NCBI GenBank assembly: GCA_026419785.1
Contig: JAODTK010000445.1
Location: 310,001-374,000, forward strand
From: Sclerodactyla briareus
Taxonomy: Eukaryota; Echinodermata; Holothuroidea; Dendrochirotida; Sclerodactylidae
DNA length: 64,000 nucleotides
Direction of reading: 5' to 3'
The notes beneath the pieces were generated by a model. That model searched no databases. It was given only the letters and a program-made list of their open reading frames with translations, and was not told the DNA's origin. A program made the position numbers and the translations under genes. Of the stretch, positions 1-11,265 are shown piece by piece (positions within the stretch are counted from its first letter, which is position 1; every line of letters starts with the position of its first letter).

Positions 1-930
1 ACTGACCCAAAACAATAGGGTTAAGTCTCATCATGGGGAACACACATTACCAAGTATGAGCCTGACCCTACTCAGACATGATCAAGTTACCGTGTTTTAC
101 AAGTCGGCGTCACACACAAAATACAACACACACACACCACGACCCCGTGATGCATAGATTCCGATGACTTCGTCAAGGAATCAAAATGAGAACATCTGAT
201 GTTCCTATCCCAGCTATATATTCCGAAGCGGCCCCCAAAATTTGCCGAATTCAACAACACAAAAACATGATGTTTTGTGTTTTATCTTCTGCATAAATTC
301 ATGAACGACACTGGTCCCATCTAATGGTCTGATTATGAGGCCTATTTTGGATTCTAGCTAGCAGGGTCCTAGGAAAAAAAAAAAAATGTAGTCCTATATC
401 TCCCAATAATGGGTGGTGATTCTTGGAAAAAAACAAGAGTCAAATTGGTCCAACTTGTAACATTTCTTCAATGATATTTTCATGATAATTTCACTCCACA
501 TATATCCTTCCTCTATTCCCCATAAAACGCTGTTACACCAAATTTCAACTCAAACGGTCTGACTATTAATCTGATTTATATCGCTTTTCACAAATTTTAT
601 TTTTTGAGAGACCAAAATTCACCCTGACCTAAACCAAAAACAAAAGGGTTCCTGTACGAAGCTAACACCCAAGTTTCAATTTGATCTGATCAACCATTCG
701 GCTTTTGTTTTATAGGTTTCAGACTTTCTACCTTTGTTGACTAGCTTACCTCTGACCTAAACCCCATAACAATGGGGACCATGTACTCATCATGGAGAAC
801 ACACATACCAAGTATGGGCTTCATTCATCCAGGTGTGGTTGAAGTTACAAGCTGTCATTCACACACATACAACATACACACCTGCAAAGATTCCTCTGAG
901 TTCGTCAAGGAATCAATAAAAATCACATGC
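1..930. repeat. Degenerate dispersed repeat, several partial copies
   Basis: Two clear copies lie at 1-186 and 751-922. Both have a line with CAATRGGG, then GAACACACAT followed by ACCAAGTATG, then a CA-rich stretch and the same end TTCGTCAAGGAATCAA. A shorter related stretch at about 535-750 repeats the phrase CTGACCTAAACC twice, each after a sequence starting ACACC(C)AA. Copies differ by many substitutions and indels. No coding frame is seen. This kind of TGACCT-rich repeat is widespread in marine invertebrate genomes; the family is not identified here. Confidence 0.6.
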
Positions 931-2504
931 CAACAATAGACCCTTAGGTATCTCCTCAGACAACCACAGCAATTATTACTACACTAGCGTGGCCCCTTGA
1001 GGTATGGTTCAAACCAAAGACTGCATATTTCCACGTAATATGTGAGTATGAGTCTAGGCCGAGTTGCTTTCGAGTGATGAATGCCATGATCAACTGTAAT
1101 CGAAGAGCACTGACATATCTAAGAACATTTCTATTTTCACTGCCATAACGGTATTAACTACTGCCAGTAGCATTACCCAACATCCTGTATTACACCCATC
1201 AATTACCCCTAATTATCAGTCGAGTGGCAAAGCCGAGATAGATATTAACCACCGTCACAACTATTTGACGTAACCGGAGAGAAATAAACTGGTTCCTTTG
1301 GTTCAGCAGCCCATACTTTCCTTTGAGGCAGCAGGCAGCTATGTACAAACAGGTGGGAGGTATCGAAGACACTGGTGCTAGCATTAGGATCTGAATGATG
1401 AGATCGATGTTACGCGATGTCTGTAGAGATTAATATTCTGGTAAACATAAATCATTTTAAGCTGATCCTAATAATAACAAGTATATGTTTTTTGGCACGA
1501 AGTACCAGTGTTTTTGAGATGCTCTGGATTAAAATTCCAGGGGCTTAATAATACTGAAATTGATCATATACCTATCTATCCTTGGGAATCATGTACAGAC
1601 ATGGACACAAGTAAAAGTGTTACATAAGCATTGAATACCATTCACCCTCCCAGACCGCCACATCCGCCTCATGGAAACACATTTTAATCATGTAACATGC
1701 CTCGTTGCTATAACTCCTCGTCCTCAATTTCAAGTCATACAACTCTGCAAAAATGTCACGTTCATGTGATCACAGAGGCTGTGGGCATCCATCTCCTTCA
1801 GATCCTTGTTAGTTGTGTATGAGGCCTTATGTACGAATATGCCAGTTGAACCGGGAACAGGAGGGTAGCCTTATATCTTGTCGCATCGGTGCATGTGACT
1901 GTGCCACCGCAGAAGACTAGCGATCAAGTACTGACACTTCTTTGAATAATGAATCTAGAGGGATAGGCACAAGCTGATCTTGATGAAGTTTACAGCATTT
2001 TAAATAAAATCTAATTGCACAGGTTCAGTAGAGCCTCTTATGGCTTTATCTTTATTGATCTTTAATGTCTGAACAGCAACACTGGTTAATACGCATAATT
2101 CATTCGTTCGAAATCATCTGTTCAAGATGAGGGTTGGCACTATTCCAACTTTGCTCTGGCTTCATCACTGGAATGGTTGAAGAAATTGGAATGTAGTTCA
2201 AATATCGCACACACGAAGACTTTACAACGTTAGTAATATTGATTACCAAGATCTGTGATGTTACCAGCCCGTCAGGTCTAGGCCTGGAAGGGAATGGGCA
2301 TTTACCCGTGCATCCAGCTCCATCATCAGTGGTGTTTCTCTGAAGCAGAATTTCCCGTACAACCAGGTTGTAGCACTGTAAGAATAACAAGGGCTGTATT
2401 ACACGGAGTGTGTGCATCTTCACATCACTATTTTGGAAGAGCCTGAGGGGAGAAGGGGATGGGGGGAGCCTAGCAAACAGCGTAACAGGCTTCCTCTACC
2501 TTCC
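931..2504. other. Unannotated stretch, no gene recognised
   Basis: AT-rich sequence without a convincing exon, RNA gene or repeat. The largest reading frame, on the minus strand at 2100-2423, has no recognisable domain and ordinary composition for non-coding DNA. Confidence 0.5.
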
Positions 2505-4165
2505 ATTATACATTAAGGCTTTAGTCAAGCCCCATATCCATATTCAAGTCATATTCAACAGATGCAGCCATGTGTTTACATTCATGACACCATGGATATG
2601 AACATTTTTTGTTAAGGGTGTCATTTCTCAGAGTCATAACTAACTGACAGTGATGCAAATGTGGGTGACATCAGATTGGACAATGACTAACATTTTCAAC
2701 TCATGCCCACGGTATGGGGGTTTGGTGGGGTGGGTTCAATGCACTCTGGTTTGTTTGGCAATTAACCTTGAGCAATTAGCCTTGAGCCTCCTAAATCCTA
2801 TTCAAGCATATTCAACCGATAGCAGGCCATGTGTTTACATTAATGAACACCATGGATATGAAGTTCTGTTAAGGTTGTCATTTATCGGAGAGTCATACTA
2901 ACTGACAAAGTGATGCAAATTTGGGTGACATCAGAATTGTACAATGCTAACATTTGTCAAACCATGCCTCCCACGGTATGGGGGGGGTGGGGGGTTCCAT
3001 GCCTCTGGTTTGTTTGGCAATTAACCTTGAGCAATTAGCCTTGAGCAGCCATATCCATTTCAAGTCTATTCAACTTCACAGTAGCAAGCTAATGTGTTTA
3101 CATTAATGAACAACCATGTATAGAACATTGCTTGTTAGGGTGGCATTTATATTTATCTATTCATACTAACTGACAAAGTGTGCAAAGTGGTTTGACATCA
3201 GATTGGACAAGTGACTAACATTTGTCAGACCATGCCCACGGTATGGGGGGGGTGGGGGGGAGGGGGAGAGGGAGGAGGGGGGTTTCAATTCATCTCTGGT
3301 TTGTTTGGCAATTAACCTATGAGGTCATTAGCCTTGAGTGGCAGCCATATCCATATTCAAGTCATATTCAACAGATCACAGGCCCTGTGTGTACATTAAT
3401 GAACACCATGGATATACATTTTCTGTTAGGGTGCATTTATCAGAGTCATACTAACTGACAAAGTGATGCAATTGGGTGACATCCAGATTTGGACAATGAC
3501 TACATTTGTCAAACCATGCCTCACATGTATGGGGGGTGGGGGGGTGGGGTTTCAATGCACTCTGTTTTTTGGCAATAAACTTGAGCATTAGCCTTTAGCT
3601 GCCATAATCCATTTCAAGTTAATTCCAGCCATAATACGGCCATGTGTTTACAATTAATGAACACCGAATGGATATGACATTTCTTTTAAGGGTTCTTATC
3701 AGAGTCATACTAACTACAAAGTATGCAAATGTGGGTGACATCAGATTGACAAATGAACTAACATTGTCAAACGCATGCCCAACGGTTGGGGGTGGGGGGG
3801 GGGGGGGGGGTTCAATGCACTCTGTTTTGTTGGGCATTACCTTGAGCAATTACCTTGCGCGTGCCATATCCATATTCAGTTATATTCAAACGTCGCATGG
3901 CCATTGTTTACATTAATAACACCATGGATATGACATTCTGTTACGGGTGCAATGGCTCAGAGTCATACGAACTGACAAAGTGATGCAAAGGGGGGTGGAC
4001 AAATCAGCTTGGACATGACTAACATGTGGCGGACCTGCCCACAGTATGAGGGGGCGGCGAGGGGGGGTCAATGCACTCTGGTTTGTTTGCAATCCCATTG
4101 GGTGCTATAGACAAATAACCTTCTCCCAACTGATTACAAACATTGCTAGCCTTCAGCCATATCAT
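2505..4165. repeat. 260 bp tandem repeat array (about 6 units)
   Basis: The phrase CCATATCCATATTCAAGT or a close variant recurs near 2532, 2791, 3050, 3345, 3602, 3863 and, weakly, 4157, giving periods of 259, 259, 295, 257, 261 and 294. Each unit also carries GTGTTTACATTAATGAACAC, TCATACTAACTGACAAAGTG, a G-run (up to about 18 G near 3793) and TTCAATGCACTCTGGTTTG. Units differ mainly by single-base deletions and insertions. Reading frames overlapping the G-runs are artefacts of the repeat. It is minisatellite or satellite-like DNA of unknown family. Confidence 0.9.
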
Positions 4166-5091
4166 GTCCTTACTTGTGGGGTGATTTTCACTACAGAGAC
4201 ATCTGTGACCCGGACACAATTGGTAGATTGCCTCAACGCCGTTGGGATCCACGCTCAGACGGACCTTCCACAATATTCCTGACCCCAGCCAGCGGATATC
4301 CTAGGAGAATAATGTCCTCAAAGACATGTCCGCATGGATATATCAAGGTGTTCATCACAGAACGGTATACAAGGTGGCAATTGTTCCATCCGAGACAAAA
4401 TTGCTGGCTTTTTAATCTAAGTGTCGCTTTAATTTTTTTATTCGGTCCCTGCAGGGTTGGCCTGATTGGTATTGCGCTGGCGCTGCATCGGCCACTCAAA
4501 AGCAAAATAGGAAAATACATGACACTGTCTATGATACATTTCATTTGGAACATTATGTTCCGATAATGCATCAGACTTCCAGTCGTACCCAAAATCCTGC
4601 AATGGCACGAATAAACTTTGAGAGCCTAGGCTATCAAACTCACTGCCTGACCTGAAATGCAGTGCTTGATCTCATGATATTGTCCGTTTTCTAAACTTTA
4701 CCTACTACCTTGGTGGTCTCTGACATTCGGCATAATACTTTACATGTGATCTGGGCACAAAAATCAAATTCCACAGCACATTGCAGGGAGTCTCAAAACT
4801 ACAATATCTGAATGAAAATCAAATTCTACCGCTTGTATTACAAAGCTGTTGCACATATGCATCATTGTGTATGCAGCTCGGCTATGGCAACATCAACTTC
4901 CTGAGAGATTAGTCCAACCTCTCTAACCATAGAAAAAATAATCCAATCCATATACACTCCTGTTAAATTGAACCAACACAGTAAAGCTTTGTTGACACTA
5001 TGACATTCCTGAGTGGGGGGGGGGGCACGGAACACACCCTGCTTGGGTCACACAGTGTAGTGTAACGCTTCTCAAGCCTAGGATGGGCAAC

Positions 5092-5205
5092 TCTTATTCT
5101 TGGACGGAACCCATCTCCCTGACCCATCCCCATCCCACCACACTCTCCCTCCTTGACCCCATCCCACCACACACCCCTCCCTCCCTCTCTCCCTCCTCAC
5201 CACTA
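5092..5205. repeat. Pyrimidine-rich tract with a short duplication
   Basis: A C/T-rich tract in which CATCCCACCACAC occurs twice about 40 bp apart, followed by CCCTCCCTCCCTCTCTCCC. Low complexity; no gene. Confidence 0.6.
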
Positions 5206-5572
5206 CTCTGCCTGCTCTACTGCCCTTAGTTTAGCCCTAAACACTCACGGCTGATTACAGTCTGCCAAGTTGAGCACCCTTATATTTCTACATGGGGCCA
5301 GTGACTTGAGGCTAGAGTCGTATCCTTCCTGGGCATTCGTGATGTATAGGTGTCGATGTCAGGGCACACTTGCCCACACACTTGACGGAGTTATCTGTGT
5401 GAATCCGGCATTTCCTGTCCCAAAGATAGTAGAGAGTAGAAGAGACTTTATTTTTTAGCCGTGAGGAACAAAGATGTCTTGTTATGCATCTAGGGCCAGG
5501 CATTGCCCAAGCATACAACCAGCCCATATTTTCTATTATATCCTGCGAAGGGCAGAGGATCAAGTTTACACG

Positions 5573-6022
5573 GGCGGACGAAAATGGTAGAGTGGTATCA
5601 GTGACACTTTACAAACCCCAATAGTCCGGGTTCGAATTCCAGCATTCAATCACCGACTGATTTTTCTCCGGTTGGCTGTACATTGCAGTTGCGATGGGCG
5701 AGTCTTGTAGTCTTTCACTTCATGGTTGCGTCGGTGATGCAGTGGATTTTCCTTGGGTTATGGGGTTTGTTACGGATATTTGCAATAATCTTCGTCTGTC
5801 AGGCTGTGAGCAGTCACGTTGGACTTGAACTTCCGCTATCCAGGTTCCAGAAAGTGGTCGGGTCCTGAAGTTCACTGATAGTCCTTTCCGATGGTGACGT
5901 AAAATGGTGGTCCCGGGAGCAGGTTGGGATTGGTTACACCCCCTGCCTCATGGACATCTGAGCACTAGTCGAGAAGAGAAACGGTCATCGCCGATGCTCA
6001 TGCCACAGTCATTATGGGCCAG
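5573..6022 (+). repeat. tRNA-derived SINE
   Basis: The 5' part carries a Pol III A box, TGGTAGAGTGG at 5585-5595, and a B box, GGTTCGAATTCC at 5629-5640 (one extra base against the consensus), spaced as in a tRNA. A tRNA-unrelated body of about 380 bp follows, containing GGTGGTCCCGGGAGCAGGTT, GGTTACACC and a typical end near ATTATGGGCCAGG. There is no poly(A) tail and no clear target duplication. The reading frame at 5683-5868 lies inside this element and is not a gene. Confidence 0.7.
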
Positions 6023-6030
6023 GGTTCTAG

Positions 6031-6911
6031 ATGAGTCTTAATGGCTTCCGAACCCGTATAATCAAATCAACTCCCAAATCAAAGCCCAGCAAGGGAGCAG
6101 ACCTGAATGTTGCAAGCAATGCTAAACTCCAATTCACCTTTCACTATGAGGACACTGTTAAGGAGGGGGTGATGGTACGTGGATGCCTAAATGCTATTTG
6201 CCTACCCGATGCAAGTGGTCCGGATGAAATACATTGCTTACAAGGGACAATTTTTTTTTTTGGTCACAAATCCATAATCTTGATAACGGTTTCCATGCTC
6301 TGCCTACTCAATCCGAGCACCACCCTCTATTTCCGTTCCATGGGCGAGACTTTAGCCAACGTTCTTCCATAAGACTTCTAAACGTTCCCCCACTATTAGC
6401 AACTGTCCCATGGACATCACCAACCTTCAGGCTATCTGTTGCCGAGTGTAACGATGAGGGAATACCACCAGACCATGAGATCATAACCCAATCCCACTCT
6501 TAGGCAAGAACCAAGGCCTCCCTGTCGAAAGTTAGTCCAGCGACCATTCCATTTTGTCGCAAAACATTTACCTCAATCTTGATTTGTGTCGTTCCTGTGG
6601 AGTCCAGGGCCCTGATGGCTACATCGTGATGTTAGTAGATGCAGAAAAGACAACCTGCGAATATTCCTGCACTTGGCTGTCAGCATCAGGATACAGTCTC
6701 TCTCAGAGTGCTGCAGTTATTGACCACCAGGTGTTCCAAGGTTTAGAGCAACCAGATCCAATGTTCTTTACCCACGGAGGAGGTAATCTGAGGTATCAAA
6801 AAAACAAATGCTGGTCAACCAATGTCACAAAAACTGCGAATGACATGACCTCCATACAGTTACATGTAGAGCAGCCACTGACGATCAGTTTGCTAACATA
6901 TTTTGATACAG
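6031..6911 (+). pseudogene. Coding-like stretch in three frames (unassigned)
   Basis: Three consecutive open stretches follow one another on the plus strand: about 6031-6250, 6250-6503 and 6536-6911, each in a different frame. The first change falls at a run of T near 6250, as expected from slippage or a sequencing indel. The last part has several Cys and Trp residues (CRSCGVQGPDGY, EYSCTW, NKCWSTNV) and ends at CAG|GTATGT, a good 5' splice site at 6911/6912. I do not recognise a family. It may be a damaged exon of a secreted or extracellular protein, a transposon relic, or chance. It starts directly after the SINE. Confidence 0.3.
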
Positions 6912-6925
6912 GTATGTTATGTTAA

Positions 6926-8200
6926 CTCAGTGCAGCACAAAGGGTGTGATAAAAACTTGGCCACACAACCCAGGGGCCTGCCCCCACTAAACAGGGAAGG
7001 GAATTGCTGTTGCTCCCCTCCCCTATAAAAATCCCAAAAGCCTCAAAAAAAAATCATCAGTCATATTCACCATTTTACATGCAGAATGGTTAGACAGGCG
7101 GACAGACGGTCAGAAAAATTGTGAGGTCTTCTTTCTAATATTAGGTTGCAAATGTGATGTAACCCAAACAGTAAACCACCACATGCATGAACAGTATGAA
7201 TTGTGGAGTGACGTATTGCTGATCATTCAATTGTGTATGTGAATGTCAGTCTATATGAAGCAGGAATGCTGCTTAGCTGCGGACACTGAATCCCCATGGC
7301 ACATATAAACAGCCCTGATACAGACTGCAGCTGAACATATAGGCAGCGGTTGAAAGAGCCTCTAGTAGACATGCATCCATTTAGGCAATAGACACAGAAA
7401 GAAACTACCAAGCATAGATGAGGAGGCTTGCCACTCCCTGTTTTTTATCCCGATGCCATGGATGAGAGTGGGGGAAAAGAGTAGGTTATATGAATTCATG
7501 GAATGAACCTCATGCTTTTATTTCAATTAGTTAAAGTTCTATAGCAATTGAAAACAAGAAAGACAAGGAGCCTATGATTCGTGCCTAATTATGGTAATCT
7601 ATAAGTCCCAGACACAGAACCAAATGGAAGTTGTATCAGCTAGTTCACAAATTTCCCATTTTGCACAAAAACTGGCAATATCTTGCAACAAAACAATGGG
7701 GTTTCCAGCACTCATCACTCATGGGAGCACATGCCTGCCATTCACTAGTGCTCCAATCATCCGGCCTATCCAATGCGAGCGACCAAGGCCTGAACCTGAC
7801 CGCAAGCAGAGTAACGCAGAGCGGTGCCAACCATGAACTGGGTGGCGCCCCCAACCCACCCGATGCCCATTTCGACATGAAACATTTGCAGGATCATCCT
7901 CTGAAGGTACCCCAACCAACCAGTTACCGTTCGGAGTAGGGACGTAGGGCAGCCGGATCTACTCCGGGAGGAGCGCTACATGCCCAAAGAAATGCAGTCG
8001 ACATTCGCAAATCAGGCAGCAACCTCCCAGCCCCCGCCTATCTGAGGAAACCTTGGTATTAGACACCCAGTCCTACCATCAGTAACCAAGGGGATGTGGC
8101 AAAGTGAGATAGTCAAGGAAGGAATCAATCTCTGCCTCCGCCAGACAGAACAGTGAGCGTTCAAGCTGTCTACAATAAACAGTAGCAAGACTGGAAGCAC
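6926..8200. other. Unannotated stretch, no gene recognised
   Basis: No recognised repeat, RNA or exon. Overlapping frames on both strands at 7591-7939 lie in a GC-richer patch but show no domain. Confidence 0.45.
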
Positions 8201-8202
8201 AA

Positions 8203-8314
8203 AACAGAGCCAGAAATCAACAGAGCCAAAAAAAAAACAGAGCCAAAAACAACAACAGAGCCAAAAACAACAGAGCCAAAAAAAAAAAACAGAGCCGAAG
8301 AAAAAACAGAGCTG
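8203..8314. repeat. Short tandem repeat, CAGAGCC plus poly(A) spacers
   Basis: CAGAGCC or a near match recurs at 8205, 8221, 8238, 8256, 8271, 8290 and 8307, separated by A-rich spacers of variable length (period about 15-19). A minus-strand 160-codon frame with repeated WLC/FWL residues is only the translation of this array. Confidence 0.9.
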
Positions 8315-8319
8315 GCTCT

Positions 8320-9983
8320 CTACAACATATATTGTGACAGCCACTATCCAGTGACTTATGACTCTATATGCCTGTTCGGAAGAATTGTGACCCTTCGGCC
8401 GCATGATGAAGTCAACAAATGAACAATGCCAGGTAACCAAGCGACTTATTGACTCCCACAATCGGCCAACACCTGGGTTTGCATATCGGAACATTGTACA
8501 GCAATTGAACAGAAAAATTGGACGGCCAGTTTCAAGTCAGTTATACAATGAACAGTAAAATATACGAGTTTTTAAACTAAAAAATTTATGTATTGGCTGG
8601 AAAAAAACATGCAGGCCAGTGGTCAGAAAACTATGTTTTGATATTGTATTGGCCAAGAGTGCATATCAAGTCGTGGTCACACGGTTCGGTAACAATAAGG
8701 ATAACTACAATGATACGATGGAAGTGGAGCGAGCGGTAACACTACAGCAGTACTAGCCCAGGTGATAACAGCAGCTCGGCTTGTTGGGGACAGCACAGGT
8801 AAACTTTTCATGATTGGGCCAAACATTTTATCGTTTCCAAGTTTATCAGAACGGTTACCATCAGGACGGTCCCATTTCATCGTTTCCTGTTATGTATGAT
8901 GAGGCTATAGGTTGTGTGTGGGCGATATTTTTTTCATATTGTTAGCGTACGGTGTGACGTTTTGCGCCTTTCAACTTCAATCCAACCTAATGGGATTTAT
9001 TGCCCCTGGTAGGCAATTTGCAACTTTTTGGTTACCATCAGTTGCCATTAGCTAATCACCAAGCAAACTGTAGCCATATAAAGTGAGGGATAAGTGATTA
9101 CCTGGGCTGACCTGTTAGATCAAGATAAAACAGTTATGACAGCCCTCTGCCATGTACACAGATACTGCAAACCTTGTCGCTAAACTTCCTGCAGTAGGCC
9201 AGGCTCAGATATGAAAGGTTCCGACAGATCATGTGGAATGAAGAATATTTGTGGTCTGATTCAAGCGGAATTACTGTACCAATCAGAAGTGGGTCAGCAG
9301 TTAGCAGTCTATATCATATTTGCCCTTTCAATGCCAGCTATTTTTCAACATGGGGCTTCCCAGCGCCGCCTAACTTCAGATATAATTTTTTCCCGCTAAC
9401 AATTTTGGCGAAGAACGATGCAGTTAATAAAGAATTAAGTGACACATTGATTTGTCAGAAAAAGTACTATCCTATTACAGCAAGAGAGGTATCCTTATTA
9501 TATACAACTGATTTTCCCTCCATCCAATACGTCCAATCCATGATGGTCGCTAGCCCCTCAACGTAATTTTACTCTGAGTCTCAATGTAACCCGGTTTTCT
9601 GTATACTGCAAGTTTTTGTTTTTGCAGTCAGTCCAAATCTATAGTGGCCCTAATAGAGGGAGTGCTGCAAAATGACAAAGATTGATTCTGATCAAAAAGC
9701 TACTATGTCGCCTATAGTCACCTTTGGCACAGCGCAGAGGCTTGCAACGTTAATGAAGTCGCATATGCATTGAAGGAGTTAATTCTACATGTTACAACCC
9801 TACTCCGTGTTTTACGGAATACTACATGCTGATTGGACTAAACCCGTCACGTGACTGTGTTTATATGCAAACAAACAGTCAGATCCATATTAGACTGTTC
9901 AAGTTGTCGGTCTTTTTGGAATACCACGAAGATGGTCAGAGAAACACAAACATCGAATACTTGCTCCGATTGCTGTGGTCATG
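8320..9983. other. Unannotated stretch with one open frame
   Basis: No identified repeat. A plus-strand frame at 9231-9566 (111 codons, from ATG to TAA) has protein-like composition but no recognisable domain and no splice signals that I would trust. It lies upstream of element copy A and could belong to it or be chance. Confidence 0.3.
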
Positions 9984-10288
9984 AGTAAAGGCAGTACTTT
10001 TCAAACACAAATTGAGGTTGCGTGAACCTTTGCATGTTTATGTTTACACGCGCAGCGCAGATCGGTTCCTAGTAGACGGTGCTTCAAAGGGCGCTCTGCC
10101 TCAACGGAATACAACCGAGCGAAGCGACGCGTCGCTCGTGCATTGGAGAACGCCATGTTCACACGGCGAACCCCTTCAGTTCGGCATGCGTGGTTTGTAG
10201 TGCGTCTCCGTGAAAGTAAGCACAGCACGCACTGCCAACTTTGTGTTTATAGGCGCAATGCAATTCACACTTCGATCGAACTAACGCA
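9984..10288 (+). mobile_element. Element A, left part (split by SINE)
   Basis: This part matches 14942-15235. Shared phrases are AGTACTTTT plus AAACACAAA, GCAGATCGG, GCTTCAGAGGGCG or close, GGAATACAA, CGACGCGT, ATGTTCACACG and ACTAACGCA. The homologous copy at 14942 is uninterrupted; here the element is broken at 10288 and resumes at 10721. It is CpG-rich compared with its surroundings. The class is not proven. The far end (TTTATTCGCCAGTATAA) recalls ends of some DNA transposons, but no inverted terminal repeat was found. Confidence 0.65.
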
Positions 10289-10720
10289 CTAGTTAATAAT
10301 GATTTTAATATTTCGTTCTTATATAGCGCCTTTTCCACGCGCAGGACATGATTCAAGCGCTTACAGATATTACCTGATCATTAGATGACTTAGTCAAACC
10401 CGTACTATATAGCACGCACCTCTCGCTTGTTCAATCCCGACGCCACCAATTCCAGTACGTCGCTTCATCGTGGCCCCCGGGGGACTTTCCCAATAGGGCT
10501 GCCACATACCGCGCTAGCCCAACTTTCACAAGTTACCTCACAAGGTACCCACTTTAACACGTGGGTGGGTGGCGTGGGACATTCAGGAGGACATGACTTG
10601 TTCCAACAGCACTGCAGAAAGTGACTCGGGCTTCCAATGGGTGCCAAACTCGCAATCAATGGTTTTTGCAGTTTGGAGCTCTACCGACTGAGCTAATCCG
10701 CCTCCCAAACGGAGGCGGAG
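10289..10720 (-). repeat. tRNA-derived SINE inserted in element A
   Basis: Read on the minus strand, the head is GGAGGCGGATTAGCTCAGTC with the A box at 10684-10695 and a B-box-like region near 10641-10656. The body contains GCAGTGCTGTTGGA, ACGTGTTAAAGTGGGTACC, CCCCCGGGGG and the end GGCGCTATATAAGAAC. The same order is found at 45489-45885. Comparison with the uninterrupted copy B shows that this block is absent there. A perfect 8 bp hairpin with a 5-base loop (CCGCCTCC/GGAGGCGG, 10698-10718) sits at its 5' end. No clean target duplication is visible. Confidence 0.8.
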
Positions 10721-11020
10721 TTTACCCTAGTGATTATTTACTGTTTAGAGATTACAAAGATAGAGATCTAGAGATATAGATATCTCCAATAGTTGGGGTA
10801 ATTCCTGATTTGTGGGTTGTGGAGAATAGGAATAAAACCACAGTCATTGGTCGATTTTGTTTTTTGTATGGTTAATAAACAGTCTCGACTCTGAATTAGC
10901 TTAATAACGAACTCGGCTGCGCCTCGTCCATATTAACTTAATTCCTGGTAGTCGACGGTTTATTCGCCAGTATAAAAGTGCTCCCAGGTGCAGTTCTATT
11001 CCTTAATTTTTGAATGCGAA
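10721..11020 (+). mobile_element. Element A, right part
   Basis: Matches 15240-15523 in the same order: TTACCCTAG, GATATCTC, GGGTAATTC, GGGTTG, AACAGTCTC, GAATTAGCT, CTCGTCC and TTTATTCGCCAGTATAA, then TGCAGTTCT. This confirms that 9984-11020 is one element interrupted by a SINE. Confidence 0.65.
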
Positions 11021-11089
11021 TAGTCACACAAATATGACTTTGCTACTTTCTATAATTGTGTCACAGCCAGCCCAACCCGTGGACAAATT

Positions 11090-11265
11090 TGAAACATGAT
11101 CAGGCACAATCAGATATTGCAAAATTCGCCCTAGTTATGTCATTGGGGGGGAACCGCAGATCCCTCTAATACAAAGCAAGGAAAACATCTATTTTTAGGA
11201 AATCCTGTGAGGAAACAAACGATAGGATGGGATCAAAATGAAACTTCAGAAAAACCACGAAATTC
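11090..11265 (+). repeat. Dispersed repeat, paired with 49508-49675
   Basis: Shares AGGCACAATC, ATATTGC/TATTGCC, a G-run then GAACCG, GATCCC, and ACAAACGA..GATGGGATC with 49508-49675, in the same order and spacing. Divergence is high. The other copy translates to a peptide with KTYKIVHEI, faintly like a LINE ORF2 C-terminus, but this copy gives no support for a coding origin. Confidence 0.5.

Noticed and set aside
2505-4165. CRISPR-like array
   Set aside because: Whole 260 bp units repeat without unique spacers, and the context is eukaryotic.
5581-5645. Functional tRNA gene
   Set aside because: The B box has an extra base, the cloverleaf cannot be formed, and a tRNA-unrelated body follows; SINE head.
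8012-8494. 160-codon minus-strand frame with repeated WLC/FWL residues
   Set aside because: The repeated residues are the translation of the CAGAGCC/poly(A) tandem repeat at 8203-8314; no start context or domain.
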